Shown: positions 39,393 through 49,632, counted from the stretch's first letter. The stretch is DNA of 64,000 bases from Gammaproteobacteria bacterium (GCA_029862005.1 JAOTYD010000001.1:290641-354640), one strand, 5' to 3'. Notes: generated from the sequence alone by a model not told the origin. Translations and numbers: made by a program.

Positions 39393-40292
39393 TTAGAGGA
39401 ACAGCGTGTTGTTAACCACCACGGTAACGTTCTGAATATTGAAAAACTTCAGGTCGTCGTTGCCATCGTCGAGATTTTCGGCATCGGCGTTACAGGTCAG
39501 CGCAATGGTGTAATCACCCGCGGGCAGAAATGCGATTTCGTAGAGGAATCTCATGCTGGTATCGTCCCAGGCGATCGAGGTGGTCGCGAACGGCTCGACA
39601 TTTTGATTTGAACCCAGATCGATATCGTCCGGGGTGACGTTGTGCCCGCTATAAGCATACACCGCGTTGTACGTCTTCGGGTCTGCATCCGAGCACGCGG
39701 GCATGTTGCTGAGTAACGCGGAATTGACAGTGCCGCGAATGGAACCGGCATCGGCATCGTTGATCAGCCTGATCACGGGTTTGAGAATGTAGTTACCCGA
39801 ATTGCCGGCGAACGTGATCGAGCGGCGCAGGTCGAAATCCAGCACCAGCGAAGTAGGGCGTTTTTCCAGCACGGAAAAATCGCCCTTGATTTTAAGGCCG
39901 GACGAGCTGCCACTCGGGATCTTCAGCTCGACCCTGCCGGCCGTGCCCAGATCGATAAAGTTCATCATCGGCGTGCTATCCACCAGCAGGCGAATTTCGT
40001 CATAGTCACCGACGTCGGCCGGTTTATCGACCAGTAAATCGGCAGTATTGGTACCCTGGAGCTTCAGTAAATCGATCGACCGGGGTGGATTTACAGGATA
40101 AGACGTCCAGGCTCCATTGGTATTTCGGAGCCTGACTTCGATGAACTGCACCACCACGCTCACGGTGTCGTCAATCGGAGCATCGGTCACGCGCAGCGAA
40201 ACGGTCGACGTGTCGTCGCCCGAATCGCCGCCGCATGCGGCAAGGCTGCCGCACAGCAGCAGCGCCATTATCAGTTTAGAGACAGGCTTCAT
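39393..40292 (-). CDS. DUF4382 lipoprotein (copy B)
   Basis: About 299 aa from the ATG at 40292 (MKPVSKLIMALLLCGSLAAC gives a proper lipobox, LAAC); the frame extends to 40313. DUF4382 core TVSLRVTDAPIDDTVSVVVQ, RSIDLLKLQGTNTADLLVDK. It is a paralogue of the copy at 38137, sharing domain order and the AYSGHNV ... DDID segment. About 250 bp separates the two copies. Confidence 0.85.
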   Translation of the reverse strand: MKPVSKLIMALLLCGSLAACGGDSGDDTSTVSLRVTDAPIDDTVSVVVQFIEVRLRNTNGAWTSYPVNPPRSIDLLKLQGTNTADLLVDKPADVGDYDEIRLLVDSTPMMNFIDLGTAGRVELKIPSGSSSGLKIKGDFSVLEKRPTSLVLDFDLRRSITFAGNSGNYILKPVIRLINDADAGSIRGTVNSALLSNMPACSDADPKTYNAVYAYSGHNVTPDDIDLGSNQNVEPFATTSIAWDDTSMRFLYEIAFLPAGDYTIALTCNADAENLDDGNDDLKFFNIQNVTVVVNNTLFL

Positions 40293-40533
40293 ATCAATCG
40301 TTAAACACCGCAAGTTACCGGTTTAAATTACTGTTACCTGAAAATTCCATGTGTCAAATTCTCAGGAAAATCAAAGATATAGAAAAACGGGTTAAATAAT
40401 TGTGACCTGCGTCACCCAATGCCGGATTTTGAGGATGCGCCGAGGGGTGGGGAGGGGATTTTGAAGCCCCTAAGATGGGTCGGTCTCAAGCAGCTTCCAG
40501 TGGATGAAGGCTCGCGACGTGTAGCAGGCCCGC

Positions 40534-42066
40534 TTACCCGATCGGTTGAACAGCGAAGGGCCTGGCTTGCTGGAAGCGGCGCCAGTGTCGCTGTGTTTGC
40601 TTGACGCAGTCCTTGATCTGGGTGGCAGACCAGTCCTGCACCAGCCAGACGGTTTGCACATCCAGCAGGCCAGGACGAGTGAGGACTACCAGTTGTCGCG
40701 CCACAATCGCATCGTTAACGATGCCGAGAGAATCCTGGATGTATTCCATTTGACTGAGAAAGGGCCTGGTACTCGATTCGGGCCAGAGTCCCGAGAAAAA
40801 CTCGCTGGCATAACGCGCTTTTTTACCGCGTTTGCGCAAGCTGTGCAGGTCCTCACCGATCATACGACTCAAAGGGCGGGTGTCGATGAGAAAGTCTCGG
40901 CGGGATTTCTCGAGCACCTCGACGGCGAAGTCTGCGACCGGCTGATCGATAGCGGATCGATCCAGAACCTCGGACGGCGTCGCCAGCCAACGCTCAAATT
41001 GCAGCATGAGCCGGGTGTAGCGCCTGGATTCGAAAATATCCATCACGTCTCGCGTTGCTCGCTGACGCTCGGCAAGGGCGATTTTTCGCAGTCGGGTAAT
41101 GGCCTCGAGCCTGTCGGGATGCGCCGCCTTGATTGCGGGTAAGGTTTCGTCGATAAACACGTGCCAGTCACGAGCGTGTGCGAGGCGTCGCTGAAACCAG
41201 CGAAACTCGCCATTGAATGCCTTGCGTTTGTCATAAGGCAGAACGCTCTTGAAGGCGCGAAGCGCTGCGCGGATGCGACGAATGGCCACCCTCGCCTGGT
41301 GAATGGCCTCCGGTCTGCCCTCTGACACCGGCATCTCATTTACGTAGAGATGTTGGAGCGCACTGTCCTTGATCCGATAGAAGGCATCGCCCACGGTCAT
41401 CTGCGGATCCAGGGTAATCTTTGATGATTTGCGTGCGCGTGGACGCAGGGCAGGACGGGCGAGCGCATAACCTCGTTCAGCCTTCGACCTGCGACCCAGT
41501 GTCAAGTCCAGCGATTCATTGAGTTTGAGCGCGAGATCCAATATTGCCGCTGCATCGCCATTGTGAAGTTCGAGTTCGACCCCGGCGATCGGCTCATGAC
41601 AGGTACCGTCCTTTGCGGAAATCGTCCCGATATCCAGCGCGAGCTCATGATTGCTGCCGCCGACCTTGAGCGGCACGGTCCTACGTTCGACATTCGTCGT
41701 GAACATCGGTACCAGGCGCTTGTCACGTTTGCCTTGCTTCAGGATTGCCCGAAGTTCCCTGTCCTCTATGGCTTCCACGCACGGTTCATTGCGGGGTACT
41801 CGGCCTTTCCATTCTCTCGAGGTTTCGAGTCCGGTGGGTCCTGTCACAGGCGCCTTGATGGTTTGCTCATAGCCGTCGCCATCATGGTGTATGCAAAGCG
41901 TGATACCGGCACGACGCAGGGTGTGACGGGGCGTATCGAAGTAGGTACAAACCAGATTTTGGCTGACCGTCTTTCCAGCCTTGAGCTTCTTGACGTACCG
42001 GGAAGCCACGATTTTCTGCATTGTCGCCGGCGTCGACTGCAGCTTTAATTCTATCTCGTTTTGCAT
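40534..42066 (-). CDS. CYTH-CHAD domain protein
   Basis: 510 aa. N-terminal CYTH (triphosphate tunnel metalloenzyme) domain with the signature ExExK (NEIELKL at residues 3-9); C-terminal CHAD domain (from ~220) with conserved His in HQARVAIRRIRAALRAFK. CYTH members hydrolyse inorganic triphosphate, and CHAD domains bind polyphosphate granules. The PPK2 gene at 26582 fits the polyphosphate theme. Confidence 0.92.
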   Translation of the reverse strand: MQNEIELKLQSTPATMQKIVASRYVKKLKAGKTVSQNLVCTYFDTPRHTLRRAGITLCIHHDGDGYEQTIKAPVTGPTGLETSREWKGRVPRNEPCVEAIEDRELRAILKQGKRDKRLVPMFTTNVERRTVPLKVGGSNHELALDIGTISAKDGTCHEPIAGVELELHNGDAAAILDLALKLNESLDLTLGRRSKAERGYALARPALRPRARKSSKITLDPQMTVGDAFYRIKDSALQHLYVNEMPVSEGRPEAIHQARVAIRRIRAALRAFKSVLPYDKRKAFNGEFRWFQRRLAHARDWHVFIDETLPAIKAAHPDRLEAITRLRKIALAERQRATRDVMDIFESRRYTRLMLQFERWLATPSEVLDRSAIDQPVADFAVEVLEKSRRDFLIDTRPLSRMIGEDLHSLRKRGKKARYASEFFSGLWPESSTRPFLSQMEYIQDSLGIVNDAIVARQLVVLTRPGLLDVQTVWLVQDWSATQIKDCVKQTQRHWRRFQQARPFAVQPIG

Positions 42067-42244
42067 GTAAGAATGACGTTAACGGAAGTCCATTGTGACG
42101 ATTTTTCCAGCAAATTTAAAGAGTTATATTTTTAAAGGGTTATATTGCCGGGTATTTTCCACTGGATCAGCCTAGGCAGTTTCACTACCGCTAAGGGATA
42201 TTTCGAGGCAAAACACAAAAAGTCAGCAAACTTCCGGTTCAGGC

Positions 42245-42273
42245 TTGACTCAAGCCGTGCGCGACTATTTAAT
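42245..42273 (+). promoter_or_regulatory. Promoter of tRNA-Phe
   Basis: TTGACT (42245-42250), 17 bp, TTTAAT (42268-42273), then a GC-rich discriminator running to the tRNA at 42293. A GC-rich discriminator is typical of stringently controlled stable-RNA promoters. Confidence 0.75.
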
Positions 42274-42292
42274 ACGCGCTTCCGCCCCCTAT

Positions 42293-42369
<77 letters not shown>

Positions 42370-42417
42370 CTTTCAATAATCCTGCCGATTGAATTGGTGG
42401 CTTGCACTTGTGATTTG

Positions 42418-43602
42418 CTAAGCCGAATTCAAATATTCGTAAGTCCGCTCCGGAGGGGCCAGATAGTCTGCGATCGATCGCAGATTCTTATCATTCGAAA
42501 GACGCGCGGATTCCTGAAAGTCGAGGATCATCTTGCCGGCGAGGGTTTGATTCCAGAACCATTCGTTCAGTTGATGAGACGCAGGATGGCCGCCGCTGGC
42601 TAATGCCGCTTCGAAATAAAACACCTTGATATCGTCAATGGCAAAACGCGCGCGTGAAACCGGCGCCATACCTTTAGGGTTCGGCATCGGATCGGGCGAA
42701 AGGTAACGGTCAATATATTCGACCGCTGCTTCGGGTGATAAACCGCTGATACCAACCGATGTTCTTCCAAGACGCGTTTGAGCCTTGTGCCAGATGGGCA
42801 GTATAGAGTGAGCTTCGGCGATGACGGATTTGGCATTGAGCTTGCTCGGAGGTACCCAGTTCAAATCGCCTTCAAGATGGCTGGTTTCTTCGGCATAGTC
42901 TTTCAGGATTGGTTCCGGGCCGGGCTCGTCCAGCAATGTCAACGCTGCTTTCAAAACCCGCCGTTGTTGTTCGATATCATTTGGTGTCGCAAACGGGCGG
43001 CCCATTTCAAACGGAACCCAAAGCGCACGCGGTGGTGACATCTTTACGACATGCTCACGCACCAGGGCGATGACGACGGTTGACAGACCTTCGTCTTCGA
43101 GAAAATGGGCCAGCCCGCTCACGGCGCGCGTGCAATTGGGTCACACCGGCGCCAGAACGACGGTATTTACCCCCAGCGCCAGCATCGATCTGCCGACTTC
43201 GCGGGCCTTGTCTTCGAGCTCATCAGGATGGGTTGCGCCCATAAAGGCATAATGCGTATCGGCTGCTTTACCGATGCTGCCTTCGGCTTCGAGATCGTTC
43301 AATCGATCGCGCGGTAACATCACATTGATATCCTGCTGGAAACCGCTGCGATCAAAATTAACGGAAACATGACTGCAAAGAATATCCTTGTCCGCTACAT
43401 CGGCGCCAATAGACCGATATCCCGTATCATTTGCAAGCATCGGGCGTTGACCCCGAATAATCAGACCGGCAGATGAAACAATCGCAACGTGCCTCTGACC
43501 GGGAGCGACTGCCGGGGTAAAAGGATTGTGCTGGTAAGGAATACATTCCAGCTCGGCCATGTAGCTGCGGTCCGGTTCGGGGACGTCGGCAAGCCTTACC
43601 AT
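42418..43602 (-). CDS. Selenoprotein of GrdB family (in-frame UGA = Sec)
   Basis: 394 aa if the TGA at 43141-43143 is read as selenocysteine (U154). Upstream, 153 residues end VNTVVLAPV; downstream the frame goes on with PNCTRAVSGLAHFLEDEGLS, forming a UxxC redox motif (U154, C157). The same frame continues without other stops to 42418. Overall layout (AIVSSAGLIIRG, HYAFMGATHP, VLAPVU.., then a strand-helix repeat) fits the selenoprotein B, glycine/betaine/sarcosine/D-proline reductase family, whose proteobacterial members are mostly uncharacterised. The partner GrdA or PrdA-like subunits are not visible here. Next to selC, 126 nt downstream of tRNA-Sec. Confidence 0.8.
43141..43143 (-). other. 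UGA selenocysteine codon
   Basis: In-frame TGA interrupting the GrdB-family gene; the downstream frame starts PNCTRAV, giving the UxxC pattern seen in this family. Bacterial Sec insertion needs a hairpin (SECIS) just after the UGA. The following 40 nt are GC-rich with several possible short stems, but I cannot define a single SECIS by eye. Confidence 0.8.
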
Positions 43603-43675
43603 TTCAGTAAATCTCGCATTTGCGGTATGGGCTAGCGGATTTTGTTGATGAGCACTGGATCGAATTCATAAAGCG

Positions 43676-43704
43676 ATACTAGTCGATACAATTATCCTGG
43701 GCAA
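43676..43704 (-). promoter_or_regulatory. Candidate internal promoter for selenoprotein gene
   Basis: On the minus strand TTGCCC, 17 bp, TAGTAT lies between tRNA-Sec and the selenoprotein start. It could allow separate transcription of the selenoprotein. Weak hexamers. Confidence 0.25.
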
Positions 43705-43727
43705 ACTATTCAACCCCACCGGAGAAG

Positions 43728-43823
43728 TGGCGGAAGAGCGTGGGAGTCGAACCCACCAGGGACGTGGTACGCCCCTCACCGGATTTGAAGACCGGGCGCC
43801 CCACCGGGGTGCGATCCTCTTCC
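43728..43823 (-). tRNA. selC: tRNA-Sec (UCA)
   Basis: 96 nt with encoded CCA (43728-43730). The acceptor GGAAGAG pairs with CTCTTCC; a long acceptor-T region, a GC-rich extra arm and anticodon TCA in the loop CTTCAAA identify a selenocysteine tRNA. The mature 5' end is 3 nt after the selB stop codon, so it is presumably excised from the selAB transcript. Confidence 0.95.
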
Positions 43824-43826
43824 TCA

Positions 43827-45758
43827 TCAACATTCATCATGTTCGGAAAAAACGGCTACTGCGGCGCGCTTGATGCGGCGGTTGTTACCCGTTCGTTCGG
43901 TAAAGCCCAGGCGATCGAAGTACTCGAGTAAAACAATGGCAAAGTTTCGCCCCGTCCCGGTGTGTTCACAATACTCGGCAACGGTGAAGCAACCCTCGGC
44001 AGTGCTGTTTGCCAGAGTTTCAGCGGCGCAACCGAGCCGGCTTAAATAGAATGTCGGAACGTAGCGGTTTTTGGCCACCAGTACCATCTCGCCGATTTTT
44101 ACCGCGTGCTTTAACGAGGTCTCAAGTGTTTCTTTGTCGACTCCCATTGCACCCGCTGCCTGATTCAGGCTCAACGGGCTACCAGAATTCGGCGCAAGGC
44201 TGCCCCTGACGCGCGCCCAAAGTTGTCGATCGCGTTCGGAAACCTCGATCGTATGCGACGGCAAATGAAAACGTTTACCTCGGTCTCCCAGGCGTTTTTC
44301 ATTGCTCAGATACGCGGTGGCTTCCTCCAGTACAGTGGTCTCGACGAAAGGCTTTAGTGCCAGCTGAATGTCTCTGAGACTGGCCCCGGAGCGTTCAGGT
44401 TTGTGCCGGTGGAAGTTTTCAACGGTCGCTTCGATGCGCTTGAGCAAGTTCTGCCATTGGGTTGCACTGAAGACCTGCTCCCGGGGATGATGTCCCACTC
44501 GTTTCAGGGCAAGCGATTCAATCATGGCATCGGTTTGAAGGGCGGTAAGATTGTGGGCGACGGAGAAGGCTGCCAGCGGCACCCCGGCTTCGCTGATCTT
44601 TGTTAGTGCAGCGAGCACGTCGACTGGATCTCGACGATTCATGGCTTGCAACGCTGCAATCCGGGTCGGTCGCGCGCGACCGCGCTTCGGCGAGAAGGGG
44701 TCTATGACCTGCCCGCCCGCAATCGTACGTTGGGCGGACTGGTCGCGCAACACGAATCGATCTCCGTGAACGACGAAGGCATCCTGCGCCAGCACCAATT
44801 GCACCAGGCCCCGGTCACCGGCGGCGATGGCACCGCCGGAAAGCACCGCCACGCGAGCGGCGAGGTGATCCGCACCAATATGTAAATGTGTCGGGGTCCA
44901 GTGTTTCAATGAGCTGGCTTCTGCGTCGAGCACTCGCAGGTCGACGTCGATTCTTCTGGTCGGTGCATACAAACTCGAATGCATCAACCAGTTCCCGCGA
45001 TGCAAAGAGCTTTCACTGACGCCGCGTCCGACGATGTTGATTGCGCAACGCTCGCCTGTACTCGCAATGTCGCTCACTTCATTCTGTGCTCGAATCCCGC
45101 GTACCCGCACGGTTGATCCATCGGAAGACACGACCAGGTTGTCATCGATGCTCGCCACGCCGGCAAACACCATGCCGGTCACCACCAGGCCAACGCCTTT
45201 AAGCGTAAACACCCTGTCGATCGTCATGCGAAAATGGCCTTCGACCGGACGACTGCTCACAGCTTGCACCCGCTGAAAAAGCGCGTTTTTCAGCGCATCA
45301 ACGCCTTCATTGTCCGGTGCACACAGAGGGTATACAGCAATTTCTTCGCGCCCGGCATTGCGGAGCAAGGTCTCCACCTGCTCCTGAACTTCCAGGATGC
45401 GGTCGTCATCCGCCCGATCGATCTTGGTAATCGCCGCGACACATTGATCGACCCCCAGCAGGTCGAGGATCGCCAAATGCTCGCGTGTCTGCGGCATGAC
45501 GCCGTCATCAGCCGCGACTACCAGCAATCCCAGATCGATGCCACCGACACCGGCGAGCATATTGCGGATAAACTTTTCGTGCCCCGGCACATCCACGAAC
45601 CCTAGGGTCGTGTTGTCATGGGATTGATAGGCAAATCCGAGATCAATCGACAGGCCACGAGCTTTCTCCTCGGGCAGTCGATCAGTATCGATGCCGGTCA
45701 ATGCTTTGATAAGCTCGGTCTTGCCATGGTCCACGTGTCCTGCCGTTGCAATGATCAT
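43827..45758 (-). CDS. selB: Selenocysteine-specific elongation factor
   Basis: 643 aa. Brings Sec-tRNA to SECIS-associated UGA codons. GTPase motifs: GHVDHGKT (7-14), DVPGHEKF (~56-63) and TKID (111-114). After EF-Tu-like domains II-III come C-terminal winged helices (~400-643) that bind SECIS RNA. Start overlaps the selA stop by 4 nt (ATGA). Two consecutive stop codons (TGA TGA) precede the tRNA-Sec. Its presence confirms that Sec decoding is used in this strain or in the module donor. Confidence 0.97.
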   Translation of the reverse strand: MIIATAGHVDHGKTELIKALTGIDTDRLPEEKARGLSIDLGFAYQSHDNTTLGFVDVPGHEKFIRNMLAGVGGIDLGLLVVAADDGVMPQTREHLAILDLLGVDQCVAAITKIDRADDDRILEVQEQVETLLRNAGREEIAVYPLCAPDNEGVDALKNALFQRVQAVSSRPVEGHFRMTIDRVFTLKGVGLVVTGMVFAGVASIDDNLVVSSDGSTVRVRGIRAQNEVSDIASTGERCAINIVGRGVSESSLHRGNWLMHSSLYAPTRRIDVDLRVLDAEASSLKHWTPTHLHIGADHLAARVAVLSGGAIAAGDRGLVQLVLAQDAFVVHGDRFVLRDQSAQRTIAGGQVIDPFSPKRGRARPTRIAALQAMNRRDPVDVLAALTKISEAGVPLAAFSVAHNLTALQTDAMIESLALKRVGHHPREQVFSATQWQNLLKRIEATVENFHRHKPERSGASLRDIQLALKPFVETTVLEEATAYLSNEKRLGDRGKRFHLPSHTIEVSERDRQLWARVRGSLAPNSGSPLSLNQAAGAMGVDKETLETSLKHAVKIGEMVLVAKNRYVPTFYLSRLGCAAETLANSTAEGCFTVAEYCEHTGTGRNFAIVLLEYFDRLGFTERTGNNRRIKRAAVAVFSEHDEC

Positions 45759-47161
45759 GAGATCGTTAGTTCTTGCAGGTTGTCGACAAACTCCGCTTCA
45801 TCTTCAAGGCAACGCAGATCGAACCACAAGGCATCATCAGTGATGCGCCCGACAACCGGTATCGGTAGCTCACGGAACGCCCTGGCGAGCCTCTTTAGTG
45901 CTTTGCCGGGCCGACGTACCCCGGGCTGAGTGAATTTCAGTGCAGCGCTCTCCAATCGATCGACTGGCAGTGCGCCGCTTCCTACCTGGGCCTGGGTGCG
46001 GTCAACCGTGACCTGGAAATCATCACAGTAGCCTTGAACGATCGGAGATAAGTGAGTCGCGAACTGTTCGATCTCGGTCACGTCGCGAGTCAACCAGCGT
46101 AGGGTAGGCAGCTCTTCAGCCAGGCGCGCCGGATCGGTATACAACCGCAGCACGGCATGCAGTGCCGCCAACGTAATTTTGTCAGGTCGCATGGCGCGGG
46201 TCATAGGGTTGCGTTTAATTTTATCGATCAGGTCGCGGCGGCCGGCGATGATGCCGGCCTGGGGTCCCCCGAGCAGTTTGTCACCGCTAAAGGTCACCAG
46301 GTCGGCGCCCGCGGTTAAGGCTTCACTGACGGTGGGCTCATGCGGCAGACCATAGTCTTCCAGATCGATTAAGCTGCCACTGCCGAGATCAGTCACCAAA
46401 GGCACATCGTGCGACTGCGCAATGCCGGCGAGTTCTGCTTCGGTGACGTCGCTGGTGAATCCCTGAATTTCGTAGTTACTGGTATGGACCTTCATCAGCA
46501 GCGCGGTGCTGGAACTCATCGCTGCCTCGAAATCTTTCGCATAGGTGCGATTGGTCGTGCCCACTTCCACGAGCTTGCAACCCGCCCGTGCCATGATGTC
46601 GGGCATCCGGAATGCTCCGCCAATCTCGATCAGTTCACCCCGCGACACCGGGACTTGCCTGCGCAAGGCCAGGCTATTGAGCGTCAGCAATACGGCTGCC
46701 GCATTGTTGTTGACCACGAGTGCTCCCTCCGCCCCGGTCAATTGACATAACAATGCTTCAGGATGCTGATGACGATCACCGCGTTTACCCGCAATCACAT
46801 CGAACTCGAGATTACTGGCACCCCGGCCGATTTCAACCATGGCATCGATCGCAGATGTGGGTAAAACGGCCCGTCCCAGGTTGGTGTGCAGTACTGTTCC
46901 TGTCAGATTGATGACCCTTCGCAACGACGGACGAACCGCCCTGGCGACGTCTTCACCAAGACTGTCGAAGAGATCGTCTGACTCCAACGACTTTCCCGCG
47001 AGAACTTGCTGGCGAGTTATTTCCAGTAGATTGCGAGCACAACGAGTGACAAGCGGCGCTCCATGGTCGTTGACTAACGATGCGATATTCGGGTCGTTTA
47101 AAAGACGATCGACCGACGGCAATTTGTTGGGGGTATCGATAATAGACATGTCGAATCTCAC
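45755..47161 (-). CDS. selA: L-seryl-tRNA(Sec) selenium transferase
   Basis: 468 aa PLP enzyme converting Ser-tRNA(Sec) to Sec-tRNA(Sec) with selenophosphate. The N-terminal [11 protein letters not shown] and the PLP site [13 protein letters not shown] with Lys295 match SelA; length is typical. selD, needed for selenophosphate, is not in this window and must be elsewhere if the pathway works. First gene of the selA-selB-tRNA-Sec unit; the leader upstream abuts the arm-type repeat block. Confidence 0.97.
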   Translation of the reverse strand: MRFDMSIIDTPNKLPSVDRLLNDPNIASLVNDHGAPLVTRCARNLLEITRQQVLAGKSLESDDLFDSLGEDVARAVRPSLRRVINLTGTVLHTNLGRAVLPTSAIDAMVEIGRGASNLEFDVIAGKRGDRHQHPEALLCQLTGAEGALVVNNNAAAVLLTLNSLALRRQVPVSRGELIEIGGAFRMPDIMARAGCKLVEVGTTNRTYAKDFEAAMSSSTALLMKVHTSNYEIQGFTSDVTEAELAGIAQSHDVPLVTDLGSGSLIDLEDYGLPHEPTVSEALTAGADLVTFSGDKLLGGPQAGIIAGRRDLIDKIKRNPMTRAMRPDKITLAALHAVLRLYTDPARLAEELPTLRWLTRDVTEIEQFATHLSPIVQGYCDDFQVTVDRTQAQVGSGALPVDRLESAALKFTQPGVRRPGKALKRLARAFRELPIPVVGRITDDALWFDLRCLEDEAEFVDNLQELTIS

Positions 47162-47262
47162 GGACCGAACCGGGTCAACAGTAATGGGTCAGCGCCTGTT
47201 TGACAAGCTGTCCAGCGAGGGTAGTGCGTCTGCCCTTAGGAAAATGGCGACACTAAATTGAT

Positions 47263-47371
47263 GTGCCAAATTTGTGCCCTAATAACTGGCAGTAACTGGC
47301 ATTTACTGGCACAAACGGAAATGGGAAGCGCGTAAGTAGCTGATTTTATTAAGTTGTAAAAATTGAATCCC
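47263..47371. repeat. Conserved arm block, copy 1
   Basis: 109 bp preceding the att copy at 47372. Carries three ACTGGCA heptamers at 47285, 47295 and 47305, spaced exactly 10 bp, and GTGCC inverted motifs upstream. Nearly the same block precedes the att copies at 56338 and 62669. Layout suggests arm-type integrase or excisionase binding sites. Confidence 0.85.
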
Positions 47372-47419
47372 GACTGAAAATCCTCGTGTCGGTGGTTCGA
47401 TTCCGCCCCTGGGCACCAT
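47372..47419 (+). repeat. att copy 2 (tRNA-Phe 3' end, 48/48)
   Basis: 48 bp identical to 42322-42369, starting in the anticodon stem and ending after CCA. Lacks the 5' half of a tRNA, so it is not a gene. Marks the junction of modules 1 and 2. Confidence 0.95.
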
Positions 47420-47603
47420 TCAATCCTTTTTTGAATCATTAGTTTACAATCAGTCTGAGTTTTTGGTCTCGTCGCTGATTCCTGCAGATTTATAAAATGT
47501 ACTACATGAGGACAGATCACGCTCGCAGAGGGTATCCAGGTTTTGTTACCTTCTGTGGAACCGGTCATACATTGGACTCCTCGGCGGATTAGGGCACAGA
47601 CCA

Positions 47604-48257
47604 CTAATCCTGCGGCGCTGTCACCGCCTGCTTGCGCTTAATCATTAAGGAGCGCACCAGATCATCCCGCTCCATTTCGTCCATGGATTCTTCCATGCGC
47701 CGGATAGCGTCGGTGATCTCTGGCAACAGGATGTGATCCAAAGCGTTGACCCGGCGCTGCGTGCGACGAAACGCATCCGTCAATCGCAGCAGATTGTTTT
47801 CCGATTCGGCCAACTCGAGCAGCCTGATCAACAATTTCTGGAATGCGGACACCGTCAAGTCCAATTCCAGCGATACTTCGACACCATCTTCCAGTTCGCG
47901 CGGTGGCCGTGCGGGCACCGCTGCGGCGCCAACTAACCAATTGGTACCCATACGGTTTTCTATTTGCCATTGCGGCCGCGACAGGTTGGTCTCGGTGACC
48001 GCGAAGTGGCGCACACCGCTGAGGCCGTGGCGCATCGCGGCGTGGTGCAGAAGTTGGCGTGCCTCGTCTAACATGCGGTCGCGCTCTTTTGCCAGTTGCT
48101 CGGTATGCCGTATCTGATCGAGCATGAAATGCGCTAACAGATCGCGACGTTCCTCGAGCACCGCTTTGCCTTCACGCACGAGTTCACGCTCGGCACGCCG
48201 TTCGAGCAGTTCGGTCTTGGACGACGTTCCCTCAGACATCGCGACGAGGGGCGACAT
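47604..48257 (-). CDS. atpD: V/A-type ATPase subunit D
   Basis: 217 aa. Central-stalk rotor subunit; long N- and C-terminal helices (LLDEARQLLHHAAMRHGLSG style) flank a short globular part, as in Thermus D. Starts within the last 26 nt of subunit B, so translation is coupled. Last gene of the ATPase run. Confidence 0.88.
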   Translation of the reverse strand: MSPLVAMSEGTSSKTELLERRAERELVREGKAVLEERRDLLAHFMLDQIRHTEQLAKERDRMLDEARQLLHHAAMRHGLSGVRHFAVTETNLSRPQWQIENRMGTNWLVGAAAVPARPPRELEDGVEVSLELDLTVSAFQKLLIRLLELAESENNLLRLTDAFRRTQRRVNALDHILLPEITDAIRRMEESMDEMERDDLVRSLMIKRKQAVTAPQD

Positions 48258-49632
48258 GTTCGCCGATCTGGAAATCCGACAACCTCACCAGGGTTTCATC
48301 GGGCAGGGATGACAACAAGCTCCATCCAATATCAAATGTCTCTTCCAGGGTTCGCCTTTCATTGCCCTGATGAATGAACTCGCGCTCCATGCGTTCGCCG
48401 AAACGCAACAAGCGACGGTCATTCGCAGTCAGGCCTTCTTCCCCGACCACGCTGGACATCAGCTGTAGCTGGTGAGCCTGGGCGTACGATGAATAGAGTT
48501 GTTGGGCGAATGCCGGGTGATCTGCATGCGTCATGTCTTTACCGATGCCTTCGTTCATCAGTCTCGACAGACAGGGCAGCAGCTCGATCGATGGAAACAC
48601 ACCGCGTCGCTCTAGATCGCGATCCAGAACAATTTGTCCCTCGGTGATATAACCCGACAGATCGGGTATGGGGTGTGTGATGTCGTCGTTAGGCATGCTC
48701 AAAATCGGCACCTGGGTAATCGAACCCTGGCGTCCCTTGATGCGCCCGGCTCGTTCGTAGATTGTCGCCAGGTCTGAGTACATGTAGCCGGGGTATCCCT
48801 TGCGGCTCGGTACTTCTCCGTGACTCGACGACACTTCGCGCAGGGCCTCGCAGTAATTGGTGACGTCAGTAAGGATTACCAGCACGTGGCGCCCTTCTTC
48901 GTATGCCAGATATTCAGCTGTGGTTAGCGCTACCCTTGGTGTCAACAGACGCTCGGCGCCGGCGTCGCTGGCGAGATTGAGGAACAGGGCGATGCGCTCC
49001 ATCGCACCGTATTCGTCCATTTCACGGCGGAAGTGCTCGGCGGTTTCGAAAGTCACGCCTATGGCTGCGAAAACCACTGCAAATTCCTGCTCTTTCGTAC
49101 CGCGCAGCCGCGCAAAGCGCGCGATATTGGATGCCAGTCGATCGTGACTTAGACCGCTGCCGGAGAAGATTGGCAACTTTTGGCCCCGGACCAGCGAATT
49201 CATTGCATCGATAGCGGAAATCCCCGTCTCGATGAACTCGCTGGGGACTTCGCGTCTAATCGGATTGATCGCTTCGCCGTCGATACGCAGACGCTCGTGT
49301 GCAGCTATTCGTGGTCCACCGTCAATGGGCCGGCCAATACCATCATATACACGGCCCAACATGCCGGGGCCTACGTCGAGCAGGATGGGTTCGGACAGCA
49401 AGCGCAACCGGCTTTCGCCCAGGGATAGCCCGTCGGTACCCTGGAATACCTCCACAACGATATGTTCACCAGTGATGGAAACGATGCGGCCGATGCGCGA
49501 TTCGCCACCGTCTTTCACCAACACCTCGACGCGGTCATACAGGCCAACCCCCTCCACGTTGCGCACGAACACGAGAGGTCCCTGAATACTGGTAATGCCC
49601 CGGTGCAGGATATGTTGCTGCGGATTGATCAT
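48232..49632 (-). CDS. atpB: V/A-type ATPase subunit B (non-catalytic)
   Basis: 466 aa. Regulatory nucleotide subunit. The Walker A region is degenerate (IFSGSGLSHDRLASNIARFA), as expected for B. VFAAIGVTFETAEHFRREM and GSITQVPILSMPNDDITHP are B-type signatures. ATGA overlap with subunit A. Confidence 0.95.
   Translation of the reverse strand: MINPQQHILHRGITSIQGPLVFVRNVEGVGLYDRVEVLVKDGGESRIGRIVSITGEHIVVEVFQGTDGLSLGESRLRLLSEPILLDVGPGMLGRVYDGIGRPIDGGPRIAAHERLRIDGEAINPIRREVPSEFIETGISAIDAMNSLVRGQKLPIFSGSGLSHDRLASNIARFARLRGTKEQEFAVVFAAIGVTFETAEHFRREMDEYGAMERIALFLNLASDAGAERLLTPRVALTTAEYLAYEEGRHVLVILTDVTNYCEALREVSSSHGEVPSRKGYPGYMYSDLATIYERAGRIKGRQGSITQVPILSMPNDDITHPIPDLSGYITEGQIVLDRDLERRGVFPSIELLPCLSRLMNEGIGKDMTHADHPAFAQQLYSSYAQAHQLQLMSSVVGEEGLTANDRRLLRFGERMEREFIHQGNERRTLEETFDIGWSLLSSLPDETLVRLSDFQIGEHVAPRRDV

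Larger units (their letters stand above)
42370..47419. mobile_element. tRNA-Phe module 1: selenocysteine island
   Basis: 5.05 kb between the tRNA-Phe 3' end and the first downstream att copy. Contains on the minus strand selA, selB, tRNA-Sec and a GrdB-family selenoprotein; no integrase, transposase or relaxase. Bounded by perfect 48-bp repeats, so it is the most recently placed module if insertion occurs at the tRNA. Its own right end carries the conserved arm block. Confidence 0.75.

Noticed and set aside
43090..43140. Definite SECIS hairpin
   Set aside because: Several GC-rich short stems are possible; choosing one by eye would be guesswork.
43141..43143. Frameshift or nonsense mutation making a pseudogene
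   Set aside because: The same frame continues with family-type sequence, and selA, selB and tRNA-Sec lie immediately upstream, so Sec recoding is the simpler reading.
47372..47419. Extra tRNA-Phe gene
   Set aside because: No 5' half: acceptor and D arm absent. Only the 3' 48 bp present.
47236..47604. 122-aa minus-strand ORF across the att copy
   Set aside because: Its middle is antisense tRNA-Phe fragment; no start signal or family match.
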